Shown: piece after piece, positions 1 to 10,069 of the stretch
Position numbering within the stretch: the first letter of the stretch is position 1
How the letters are laid out: each line of letters opens with the position of its first letter
Assembly (NCBI GenBank): GCA_018398585.1
Contig: JAGTTD010000006.1
Location: 3,918,501-3,982,500, forward strand
Reading direction: 5' to 3'
DNA length: 64,000 bases
From: Simmondsia chinensis
Lineage: Eukaryota; Streptophyta; Magnoliopsida; Caryophyllales; Simmondsiaceae
Notes under the pieces: generated by a model
Told to the model about the DNA's origin: nothing
Database searches by the model: none
The model's input: the letters and a program-made list of their open reading frames with translations, nothing else
Made by a program: the position numbers and the translations under genes

Positions 1-977
1 GTGCTACGGATGCAGTGTTATTGGAAGCATTGTCAAACATAATACTGAAGATACGTTGTTCTATGCCCCAATCGCGGACTGCCGACATAATCGCACCCGT
101 AATTACCTCGGCAGTATGGGGGCAATCTAAAAGCCCAAAATGAATTATTCTCTTCTGGATGATGAAGGATTCATCGGTCCAGTGTGCCGTTATGCACATA
201 TAAGGTTGGCCGGATTTGGACGTCCATACGTCCGACGTCAATGAGAACATGCTCGTGTTCGTCGCAAAAAGTGTATGTATCCCAATTTTAAGATTGTGGT
301 ACAACGTAAAAGCGTCCCGCTTTACGGTGTTCCGAGGAATCCTCACAATTGCGGGGTTCACATTTCGTTGGAGGTAGTCGACGAAATGTGGGTTTTCGCC
401 GGTACTAAAAGGCCTTTCACTCAAAATTATATATTTAGCTAGCCCCCTACGGTTGCTCTTCTGAGAGAACCTAAAATTAGTAAGTGCACCGGTCACTTGC
501 TGTACTAAACATTGTTGGCCCTTTTTCGGGAATTGCTCGAGGTGGCACCTAAGTATATGTCTATTTAGTGTGCCCGTCCCACTGCCGGGTTGATGGCTAA
601 AATTCTTAGGTGGGTCACATAATTTACAGGTTGCTTTATTAGTTGTCTTATTAAGGGTAAAGTGCTTCCATACCCCACTAGTTGTACGCCTACTAGTCAA
701 GGTACTAGTTTCAGGCTGGGCATCTGTGGTGGGGGTGGGTTCCTCATCAGTTTGTGAGTCTCCAACCCCACAACTACCTGACTCATGATAATCTTGTGGT
801 TGTGAAAAGTTATAATCTATGCTATCATCAGGATATTGGGGGTGTTGGGTCTGGTTGTATAAAAGCTCGTTCTTCAGTATCAAGTAAGACAATTCTAGTC
901 CTTTTTGGGATTCTGGGTGGCCGAGAAGAGCTAGAACTAGCACGACTGGCTCCAGATGATGAAGAGTTATGTGCCAT
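1..977 (-). pseudogene. hAT transposase, N-terminal part, with a likely frameshift
   Basis: The - strand translation starts at ATG 977-975 with a Ser-rich leader (MAHNSSSSGASRASSSSS). After about residue 37 (near 865) the conserved protein continues in the next frame, so either a one-base frameshift or a small unannotated intron is present. Downstream is a BED zinc finger: GVWKHFTLNK, then CKLC, then a His-Leu-x-Cys pair in RHILRCHLEQF (about 700-530). The transposase core follows: LTSDVWTSKSGQPYMCITAHW (about 245-185) and a DNASNNT motif near the edge, which carries the first catalytic Asp region of hAT enzymes. The C-terminal hAT dimerisation domain is outside the window. The reading frame is otherwise open from about 865 to 1, so the element may be fairly young. 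Confidence 0.8.
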
Positions 978-1451
978 ATTAGTATAAATGATTATTATTT
1001 ATAAAATGCAAGTAGTAATGTAAATTAAATAACTAAAAATGCGAATAAAAAAAAATTACGATACGAAAATTACCGAAACGAGAGAACAATAAAATTCACA
1101 CTTCAGCCAAATACTTTACGAACTTCGAACTTTAGAACACAATTTTGCAATTAGCAAATTAGAGAAGATGGGAGATGATGAATGTATAGAGAGAGAAGAG
1201 AGAATTGAAGATTTTGTGAGAAAATGAGTTGGGAAGGTTTAAGTAGTTATAGAAAAAAAAATATATAATTTTTTTTTTTTTTTGTAAAAAAAGACCCGTT
1301 GGCTCTTTTGGGCCGGGCCAGGTCCAGGCCCTAAAAAAAAAAGGCCCGAGGCCCGGCCCGACCCGCTACAGTACCGTGCGGGCTGGGCCGGGCCATAAAC
1401 GGGCCGGGCCGACCCGGTTTTCGGGCCGACCCGGCCCGTTGGCCACCACTA
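1..1451 (-). mobile_element. 5' portion of a hAT-superfamily DNA transposon (Ac / RICESLEEPER-like)
   Basis: The element runs off the left edge of the window, so only its transposase start and 5' terminus are visible. On the - strand the outer end reads TAGTGGTGGCCAACGGGCC (about 1451 inward), a typical hAT terminus, followed by a GGCCCG-rich subterminal block (about 1298-1440) of the kind that binds hAT transposase. A leader of about 300 bases separates this from the transposase start near 977. The other terminal inverted repeat and the 8-bp target duplication lie outside the window, so the boundary at 1451 is inferred from the terminus alone. Confidence 0.8.
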
Positions 1452-2228
1452 ATGACATATAATTGTGGTAACTTTAAGGTGGTTTACATCAAGATGCAAT
1501 GAATATTTTATCGTAATATTTGATGAAAATATTGGTATTAACTTATATATATTATCTTATTTATCTATTATAATATTTTTTGTATAAGTTTGATCAAATT
1601 CTTAAATTATGACATGGGATATCTAAGAGATAAAATATTCAAACCTCAAGATATCCTATTGTATACATAAAAATGTCAGGATATCTAAATAATAATGCTA
1701 AAACCTGATGATACTTAAATGTTAATTTTCTTTTATTTTTCTCTCTCACTCTTAGCGCACATCTAATCACAGCCGTCCTTTCCACCATTATCCGATTGCA
1801 CATCCATCGGACGGTGAAAAATGTGCGTCTTCATGGACCCTGCAGGGTGGACGCGAGTCTAGTGTATTAATCCTTTTCGTTAAATATAATAAACCTTTTT
1901 TAATAAAACATGTGATTTTTCAGTAAAGAGTAGCTCAACCTTCAGGTTTACTAATTGTTTCCTGTACGATGCACGCATGACATCTACAATTTTAGTAATT
2001 TTAGATCATACATTAATACTTTAAAAATATCATATAAAATTATGTTATAAATTATAATGGTTGTAAATCTACACCTATAACGTGACGTCATTATTATGTT
2101 TTATATTATCTATCATTTTTATTGAATTTAGGTAGTACTCTTTTAAATGTAGATCTATTTATATTTATCTATTATCTAATATGTTCGTTTAATTTGATCC
2201 CTTATTTATCTAATATGTTTATTTACCT
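1452..2228. other. AT-rich spacer, no gene seen
   Basis: I see no coding signal. A block at about 1735-1865 ends in CAGGGTGGACGCGAGTCTAG and resembles the stretch at about 4560-4590 (CTGGGGTGGACGCGAGTGTAG), so both are probably termini of one unidentified DNA-transposon family. Confidence 0.4.
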
Positions 2229-2462
2229 AAGAGGGTACCAATACGCAAGTACCGGATCCCATTAGAATTTCGAATTTAAGTGTGCTTGGGCGAGAATAGT
2301 ACCAAGATGGGTGACCTCTTGAGAAATTTTCATGTTGCACCCCTCAGGTTGGGGGTTCTTGGAAACAGCATCCCTTCACCTAAAGGGGGAAGGCTGCATA
2401 CATTAATCCCTCCCCCAAACCCTGCTTAGTCGGGAGCTCTTGGGGCAATGAGAATGTTGCTT
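2229..2462 (+). mobile_element. SINE with 5S rRNA-like head and angiosperm SINE 3' domain (copy A)
   Basis: The first ~115 bases follow plant 5S rRNA from about its tenth base to its 3' end, including the internal promoter blocks: A-box region TTAAGTGTGCTTGGGC, then GAGAATAGTACCAAGATGGG, then GTGACCTCTTGAGAAATTTT and the terminal TTGCACCCC. The rest is the 3' domain shared by many angiosperm SINEs: GGAAACAGCATCCC, AGGCTGCATACAT, CCTGCTTAGTCGGGAGCTCTTGG. The end is eroded (ATGAGAATGTTGC in place of a TTG repeat) and I found no target duplication, so this is an old copy. Confidence 0.75.
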
Positions 2463-2501
2463 TTATTTTTTTAATAGTCTCCGATATTTTTTAAATTTAT
2501 T

Positions 2502-2794
2502 TGTCAAGGAACCATCTATCCCAAAAGCTTAAGCTGATGGATGAAGGCCCAAGATTGGTTTTATACTCTAACATGCCCCCTCACGCAAATGCCTGTTTGG
2601 GCTTGAAGCGTGAACAATACACAGGTCCATCTCATACCTTGTGTTTAATTATTTTAATATTGAAAGTGGGGGCCGTTGAGATTCGAACTCTTGACCTCTT
2701 GGTCATCAAGGCTCTGATACCATATCAAAGAACCATCTCACCAAAAAGCTTAAGCTGATAGGTGAAGGCACGGGATTGCTTTTATACTCTAAAA
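2502..2794 (-). mobile_element. Complete TRIM / SMART retrotransposon, 293 bp
   Basis: Two ~72-bp direct repeats (2502-2573 and 2723-2794) are LTRs; on the - strand they start TGTTAGAGTATAAAACC-like and end TTCCTTGACA-like. Next to the right LTR lies GCTCTGATACCA (2711-2722), the reverse complement of the initiator-Met tRNA primer-binding site TGGTATCAGAGC. A purine-rich tract (CCCCC(T) on the + strand at about 2576) sits inside the other LTR. The flanks carry a 5-bp duplication, ttatt (2497-2501 and 2795-2799). There is no coding capacity, so it must be mobilised by another element's proteins. The size matches the smallest plant LTR elements, called TRIM or SMART. Confidence 0.85.
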
Positions 2795-3579
2795 TTATTC
2801 CTTATTTTTTTATTTAAGATGATCACTAATATTTTATTTTATAATAAAATTAGCATGTGGTTTGCTAACCAATATCATGTAGACATTAAATAGATGACGA
2901 AATAATTTGTATAAAATAAAATATTAGGTACTATTTTGAACAAAAACAAAAAGATAAGAGGCTAATTTGAACAAAATTGAAAAGATGGGGACCAATTTGT
3001 CAAGAAACTAACTCTGCCAAAAGTTTAAGTTGATAGGTGAAGACATATGAATGATTACGTGCTTACATAAATACAGGCCAAGCCCAAAGGGACACATATG
3101 CACATTCTACGATGATCGTTTATCCTTGTATTCTAACATAATTTATGAAAAAAAGAGGAACCAATTTGAACCCATTAAAAAGATAAGGGACCGACAGTAG
3201 ATATGATAATGGGGTGGGTAAAATTTGTTACCCACGGGGATATACGGGTGTAAGTTAGGCAAGTAGTGGGTACGGGTTGGATAAAAATTCCAATACGCGC
3301 CGCAAGTAAGAGGTGGGTGGGTACGGATATATAATGTTATATTCACCCCATTCCGCCCCGTCCATACCTCCCATACCATCCTAATTTATATTTTATTTAT
3401 ATAAAAATAAAAAAATATACATTTGATTTAATTACTTAATTTTGCGTCAAATATTAAAGTAAATTATAATTAGATTCTGAAATATAACATTAAACAAATA
3501 ATAGACATAGGAATCAATAGTCGTTTAGTGCCCACATTAAAGCGGGTAATGATACCCACTATTATGGGTTTGTATCGTC
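2795..3579. other. AT-rich region with a decayed TRIM LTR
   Basis: At 2998-3142 a TRIM-like LTR start (TGTCAAGAAACTAACTCTGC, AGTTTAAGTTGATAGGTGAA) and an end (TTGTATTCTAACAT) are recognisable but interrupted. At about 3205-3375 and 3535-3570 GGGTA/TACCC-rich stretches suggest another decayed DNA transposon. No gene is supported. Confidence 0.4.
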
Positions 3580-4521
3580 TAGGGGTGTAAATGAGCCGAA
3601 CCGGTTTATCATAAAGCTCGAAAGGCTCGGCTCGTTTTGAGCTCAAGTCAAGCCGAGCTGGCTCATTTAGCTTATCGAATCGAGGCCAAGCCTAGTGAGG
3701 CTCAAGGTCATAGGCTCACGAGCCTAAGAGAACCTGTCTTAATATAATATATTTGATTAAATCTACCTAATGAAGCCCAATTTTAGCATAAATGAATAAA
3801 GCCTAAGCTTAGATGAACCCAAACAAGCCTACATTGAGCTCAAATGAGGTGAAATATTGTAGGCTCAATTCGAAGCTCGTCGAGCTGAGCCCGTCTCAGA
3901 TGCATCCTTGCTACCGATAGAGACAAATAAGAGTATCTACTTCATGTCCATAACAGATAATAAAACAATTACACATATAAATTTAGGTACCATATACAAG
4001 TATAGAGTGTAAAAAACCGAACATTCGATGAACTACTTGTGTTCGAAATCAATTAGGGCTCATTCGATGAGGGTCGATAGCTTATCGAGCCGAGTTGTAG
4101 CAGGTTAGATAAGCTTAACGAGCTGAGTTAGAGCATGGAGTACTCAGCTTGTTAACTTTTACGAACAACTCAATAAGAGCTCGTTAAAAGTTCGGAAGTG
4201 GTTCAATAATGACTCGATAGTAACCTGAGAAGCTTGGCTCGGTAGCGAACTCGTTTCAACACCAAGCTCAGCTCAATTTTAAGATCGATTAGGCTCGATA
4301 ATAAACTTGACTCGGCTCGATAACAGGTTCGACTCGGCTCAATAAACCTAACGAGCCGAGCCGAGTATTAAACCCACTAACTTTTTATCGAATCAAGCTC
4401 AAACAAGGGTCGAAAAAAACTCGATTCAAGCTCGGCTCAAACTCAAGCTCAATAACTCTTATTAAACTCGAGTTTGAATAGGGGATGCTCAGCTTAACTC
4501 GGCTCGGCTCGTTTACACCTA
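3580..4521. mobile_element. Non-autonomous hAT-type element with GGCTCG subterminal repeats
   Basis: The left end TAGGGGTGTAAATGAGCCGA (3580) and the right end, read inward on the other strand as TAGGTGTAAACGAGCCGAG (4521), form terminal inverted repeats. Between them are many scattered GGCTCG / CGAGCC hexamers in both orientations and no open frame, as in hAT non-autonomous elements. The 8-bp flanks do not match (gtatcgtc versus gaggcacc), so the ends may have been altered. Its right end lies about 170 bases upstream of the probable IQD leader. Confidence 0.7.
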
Positions 4522-4669
4522 GAGGCACCCCGTACAACGAGTATAAAAATTGGGCGGCCGCATGCACCCCTGGGGTGGACGCGAGTGTAGAATATCTCTC
4601 TCCTACTAAAAATAAATATAAAATAAACATTTTCTTTTTTTTTTTTTGGGGAAAGTTTGGAGTAAAAAG

Positions 4670-4935
4670 AGAGCAGCTGTAGCTGTAGCTGTAGCACTGA
4701 GCATACCACCTTGCCTTAGTTTGCAAGCTCCGCTCTCCAATGGTACTCCCTCTCTCTCCTCTCTCTTCCTCACTTTCTCTCTCTTCTACATACATTTGTT
4801 CATTCATGTCTGCTGGTAGTGAGAAATAATTTCGATTTTTTTGTTCATATGTTTTTTGTTTTAATTTTTGAGTTTTGATGCTTTGTTTTACGCAGGACTG
4901 CTAGATTTAGGGTTTCTGAGGTTTGCATCTGTTTG
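4670..4935 (+). promoter_or_regulatory. Probable 5' leader exons of the IQD gene
   Basis: A GTAGCT repeat and a CT-rich leader (about 4675-4800) precede a possible donor near 4816 (CTGCTG|GTAGTG). A short exon 4896-4935 follows, between acceptor TTTACGCAG and donor TTTG|GTGAGT, containing TTTAGGGTTTCTGAGG, a motif common in plant 5' leaders. A further leader part is 8506-8548, after acceptor AACGATGCAG and directly before the ATG. No transcript evidence is available and the start site is not placed, so this is inferred from signals and from the usual presence of leader introns in IQD genes. Confidence 0.35.
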
Positions 4936-5054
4936 GTGAGTCTCAGATCTGAATGCATTTGAGCCTGATCTAAAGTTCGTAAATTGTATTTTGATATTTT
5001 GTTGCTTAGTTGTGTTGTTAAATTTGTTGTATGTTATACATGTTCATTACATTT

Positions 5055-5519
5055 AGGGTAAATTACATTTTAGTACTAGGAGATTTGGTGTATTCATGTT
5101 TAGTCCTCAAACTTTATGGAGTAATTGTTTATTGTGGTAGATTATATATTAGTACTGTTGTTTGATGTATTGATTTTTTAGTCTAGAAACTTAGTAAAAT
5201 AATATTTTAGTTTAAAAGTTATATGTTTTTAATAGAATAGTGCAAACTACAGTGTATAAGAGTGTAAAATAGGCTTCTCATACAACTTGTCTTCATTAGT
5301 GGTGTCACAATATTGCTATTCATACTGAGGGATAAGGGAAATAGCGAATGAATTGGGGATTTACCAACAAATAACGACAAGTTCTACAATCTTTCACATT
5401 ATCGTTTGGACTATTTTATTAAATACATGTGACATTTTGACTAAAAAATTATTTTACAAAGTTTGTGGACTTAAAAATTAATACATCAAACCTCTGGGTA
5501 TTAATATATAATTTACCCT
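5055..5519. mobile_element. MITE with AGGGTAAATTA termini
   Basis: The left end AGGGTAAATTACATTTTAGT and the right end, inverted as AGGGTAAATTATATATTAAT, extend into inverted arms (GTTTGATGTATT, AGTCCxxAAACTTT, AAAATAATxTTTTAGT) of about 80 bases or more. There is no coding capacity. A second copy is at 42197-42561 and a half copy starts near 21510. Flanking target duplications are not clear. Confidence 0.65.
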
Positions 5520-7452
5520 TAAATTTATGGGTTTCTGTTTATATTTGATGATTTTCTCAGTTGCCTTTTATTCTTCATTTTATTGGTTTTGTTGCTGAGG
5601 AATTGAGGTGTTTCCAATCAAGCTTAGATTGCTGGGCCTTTTTTGTTGAGCTAATTTATTCTAACGGGGCCAAAAAAACTGAATGGTTATAGCGTGTCTG
5701 GTGATTTTGAATGGCTATGAATGCACTGTTGTTTCTGTTTTGTATGATCTCTATGATCAAACAAGGAAAGACTGCATTATTTGTTGATGTATTGGCAGAA
5801 TTTCTGGAATATGATTTTAGACTCGCTTTTAGATTTGCTATCTCTGCAATTATGGACAAATATTTTTAGGGAGCATAAGTTTCTATAAGTCATATGTTTT
5901 CAAATAAATGGATGAATGAATAACTGTACAAATTATTAAGTTTAGTACACTTTTGATAGTTTTCACATGTAAATTGCAATTATGCTTTTAAATAAGAAAT
6001 TCCTGTATAATATATGCATTGTGGAGGTGGTTACCAAAATACCCCACATGTTACAACTAACCATAAAGCAACTAGTTTATTATTCATTACATAATGATTA
6101 GGGTGCCATGTGATGACCTTTATTTGACTCTAAGAACATGAGATCCTTGCACGAAACTTCACTACCATCTCATCTTGTCAAGTGAGTGGGAAGATGAGGC
6201 ATTGTTTATTTTTTTAAATCAATGCCATATCAATTTACAATATATTGGTAATACTGGCATGATTGTGGAAACATTCGATCTCATTGGCCTTTAGTGTTGT
6301 TGATGAGCATTTGTTTGAATAATCTCATTCTGGTTCTGAATTGTCGATTATACAGACAGTTAAATCAATGCTCTAGTTAGAAACACATGCACAATTCTTG
6401 TAAGTTTGCCATATTCTCTTGTACAATGGATTTTTGGAGGATAAAGCAAAGAAGCAGGCGAGAGAATTGAGTAATAGGAAGTAGTTTTAGAGAACGTAAA
6501 GTAGCTAGGTTTTCAGTTTGTCGTGGTTATGCATTTGCTTGGAGGAGCTCAAGGGAACAATAAATTATGGAAATGGTAATGATATATGTTCTTTTTATCT
6601 GCAAACACGTGTTCAAACCCGTGGATGCTATTTTATGCATGTTGTTAATCAAGTTGAATCTCTAAGGTCTTATTATTCAGTGGCTATTTTATATAACGAG
6701 CAAGTGTAGAAGACCTTCTAATGCTCCTTCCTTGCCTCCTAAGTAAATGTCAAGAATATTTTATTGCATAATTGGATTTTCGGAGTCCTAGAACTTTGTA
6801 AAATTTGATCATGTCGTGCTCTTGGCTGGTAAGGAGTGCAAAAGTAAGACATTTATGCATGTTGCTGGAGTACTGAAGGCGGAAATTATATTTTCCATGA
6901 ATATATATGTTCTATGGTTGAGTGCAACATTCTGTAAGGCCATGTAATGCCGAGAGTTTTTGGAAGACTTTATTGAATGATGGGATATTTGAAGGCCTAA
7001 AATATCTGTACCCTAGGTGAGGCAGATTGATATCATAAGTTTACTTGCATTTGAGAATCCAAACAGGGGAGGTCAGCAGATGCTTAGTGGTTTAAGGTGG
7101 TGAGTGGGTTTGCCCAAAGTGAGTTGCTCTATGCTTGTTGCTAGGACCATGTGGATGTAGTCAAAGATACTCTTTATGGATATTTTGATTTCATGTTTGT
7201 GTGTGACATTGCATGTGGCAGTTAATTGGAGAGAGTTAAGTGGGCCTTATTTCTTGACTCAATAGCTAGATAACTGTCCAAATATTAGGGAAGATGTGTG
7301 CCTATGAATTTCTGTCTTTTCTTTTATTTGAAAGAAGATTGATATGCTTGATTCTTTGCATTGGAGAATCCAAATGGGTGAGCGGTGATTTGATGTTTGT
7401 TGGATAAAGAGTGGAATGAGTCTGAAGCGAGTTGATTAACAGAAAAGGCCTC

Positions 7453-7542
7453 AATTATGGAGTGGAAGTTCACAAGCTCTTATCTTGGCAGTCGCTTCAA
7501 TTATGGAGTGGAAGTTCAAAAACTCTTATCTTGGCACTCCTT
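7453..7542 (+). repeat. Two tandem copies of a ~46-bp unit
   Basis: AATTATGGAGTGGAAGTTCA followed by CAAGCTCTTATCTTGGCAGT is repeated immediately as AATTATGGAGTGGAAGTTCA and AAAACTCTTATCTTGGCACT. Only a few differences separate the two units. It is a local tandem duplication in the presumed leader intron. Confidence 0.8.
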
Positions 7543-8124
7543 AGTGTTAGAGTACAAAACCAATCTGGACGTCCATCTAACAACTCAAGCTTTGGGGTTA
7601 ATTTGTTCCTTGACCTGGTATCGACGTGTATTAATGTTCTTGGCTCTTGTTATAATTCTCCTTTGGTCACCTATAACTATGGTTAGCAAGTCCAAAAAGA
7701 GTGATGTTCCATCCCACGGGATAAATTAAGGTTCCGAGGGAGTAGCAGATGTCAAATAGACTAACATGTGAGTGATAGCATTGAGAATTGCACATATTAG
7801 TCTGACTAAAGTTCACGCATTGGAGGTTTTTAAAGATTTGTATTACTTTATAAAGGTTGCTGCACAAGAGCATACAAAAGAGAAAATGAAAGCTTGTATC
7901 TCTGAGAGAAGATGAGCTCTCATTTTCTGGAATTCTTTACCAAAATGAAATGAAGTGTAAAGTGGTCCTTACACACAGCTAATGCAAAAGAAAATTCTGG
8001 AATGTAGAAGCCTTTTGATTAACTACCTCAGTGTGTGAGGTTGACACCAACTAATCGACAAAACAGAACTAACAAACTCTGTTATTTACGAAGTATCTAC
8101 AAAAGAATAGAAAATGGAAAATAA

Positions 8125-8290
8125 TATAAATAATGTGTAATAGTTGCAGCTGCTTGAGATAGCTGATCAAGCCTCTCAAAACTTTGAGTTTGCACAGGAG
8201 GTGTTGTAGAGCATACGAGCTCCGTATCCTTCTCTTCCTCCATGTTATATAAAATAATGTGTAATAGTTGCAGCTGCTCGAGATAGTTGA
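8125..8290 (+). repeat. Direct repeat pair, about 40 bp each, ~121 bp apart
   Basis: AATAATGTGTAATAGTTGCA + GCTGCTTGAGATAGCTGA (8127-8165) recurs as AATAATGTGTAATAGTTGCA + GCTGCTCGAGATAGTTGA (8250-8288). The segment between them does not resemble a known element; the repeats could be a partial tandem duplication. Confidence 0.7.
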
Positions 8291-8548
8291 AAATGCTCAA
8301 GAATGTATAACCAGTTAGGACTTTGAAACTTGGATACTACTGCATGTTAGATGTGGCCCTTAAGCATTATCTGCTGTTGATTGTGCAATGATTGGATACT
8401 TGACTTTTGTTCTGATAACAATGCATCATATGCTTCTGCTGTTTGGTTTTCCTAATGTTTGTTATCGTAATACACTATGATTAGTGACCCTATGGAACGA
8501 TGCAGACACTTTTGCTGAAGCTCGTCTTTGAGTATTGGTCTTTTGGCA

Positions 8549-9277
8549 ATGGGCAAATCACCTGGAAAGTGGATCAAAACAGTACTTTTTGGGAAGAAAA
8601 CATCCAAGTCCCATCATGCCCGGGGGAAAGAGGTGCTTGTATGCTTCTAGCTATTGTATTATCTTCATGTTGCATTGTGTTGTATTGTCTATGCCATTTA
8701 ACAATCCTGTTCCCAGAGGGCTGCATGTGTTATTAAGCAGCAGGTGACCTCCATCCTTTTATTCAGCGGGGTGTAATAGAAACTATAGGTAATCTTGATT
8801 CCTAAAATATTTTAGAGATCATGGTATGGCAACTATTATGTTTCGGGTCTCGAAAATCTGACCGAAGCCCTTGAATAATCGGATCTAGCAACAGAGGAAG
8901 CAAACCAATAAAGATGAAAAACGAATAAGATTGAAAATAACCAAAAACTAACAAAAAAATGCGAAATCAAAGAACAAAATGTGATATACATGGTTTGGCT
9001 CCTAAATGATCCTACTCCATGAGCCTCAGTTTTTAGAGGAGTCTCTTGGCTATCAATAATTTAGATTTACATCCTTAGACGAGCAACGAGACTGAAATCA
9101 AAGGGCCTGGTAGAAATTTCAAACAAGAAAACAATAGAGGGAGGCGAGAAAAACCTTGACTGAGCAACAGGGAAGATGAATAGTGAATAGGACAAAAAGT
9201 ACCAAACCGGATCTCAAACAGGGACGCATAACCTGAAACTGAGCTTCTTCACCAATTTTGTCGCCTTCTTTCTTCCT

Positions 9278-9310
<33 letters not shown>

Positions 9311-10033
9311 TTCTTTGAGCCGTCCCTTTTTGAGGTTGGAGGCTCACCTTTTTGTTCTTGAATGCTGTACTTCAAAGCAAAGCCTTATATGGGTTTATAA
9401 AAGCAAAGGTAGGCGAGGAACGGCTAAGGAATCGGGAAATCAGGGAAAAATAAACCAAAATAGGCAGGTACTAATTGTCCAACCGGATAAATTCAATTTA
9501 TTACCTAAATATACCATATTTAAGAAATTTCCAATTTAAACCGATTACAAAATTGTCCATACTTTTCATTCCAAATTAGAATACAATTGTCCAGACTTAC
9601 CGCTACAAGCCTAACCCAGGCGAGCCGCTAAACTGGCACATATCATCCTAATTTACCCGAACAGAAATTCTCCTACAATTTATCTTAATTTCAGTCATGT
9701 CGCTTCGAGTCTATTTTTGACTAACTTAACAATTCTAAGTTATTATATTACATAGTGGATTTGCTAATTTCATGGAACTATAATTCAACAGCAACTGTGC
9801 CATACTTGTCTGGTAGACAAGATTTAGGAATGTTGATAAAATAAATTAGCTTTGAATCTGTTGTTTCAAATCTGATTTAAGTGTTATGGCCTAGTGTTGC
9901 GTTGTTGTTCCTAGTCAATAGGATATGCCTCTTTCTATTTCTATATACGGAATATCATATATTAACCCCAAAAGAAGCTGAAATCTTCTAGTGGAAAATT
10001 GATTTAAAACAGGTTAAGGGTGTTTTGGGGAGA

Positions 10034-10069
<36 letters not shown>

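Larger units (their letters stand above)
5520..8505 (+). other. Long presumed leader intron of the IQD gene; no gene seen
   Basis: About 3 kb with scattered stops in all frames and no recognisable protein. It is bounded by the leader-exon donor at 4936 and the acceptor at 8505, so I take it as intron. It holds the two direct-repeat pairs listed separately. Confidence 0.4.

Noticed and set aside
4385..4807. 140-codon frame on the - strand
   Set aside because: It spans a hAT terminus, a T run and a CT-rich leader; composition explains it and no domain is visible.
9258..9539. Small membrane-like protein (Leu/Ser-rich start)
   Set aside because: The N-terminal part is translation of a CT microsatellite within a probable LTR.
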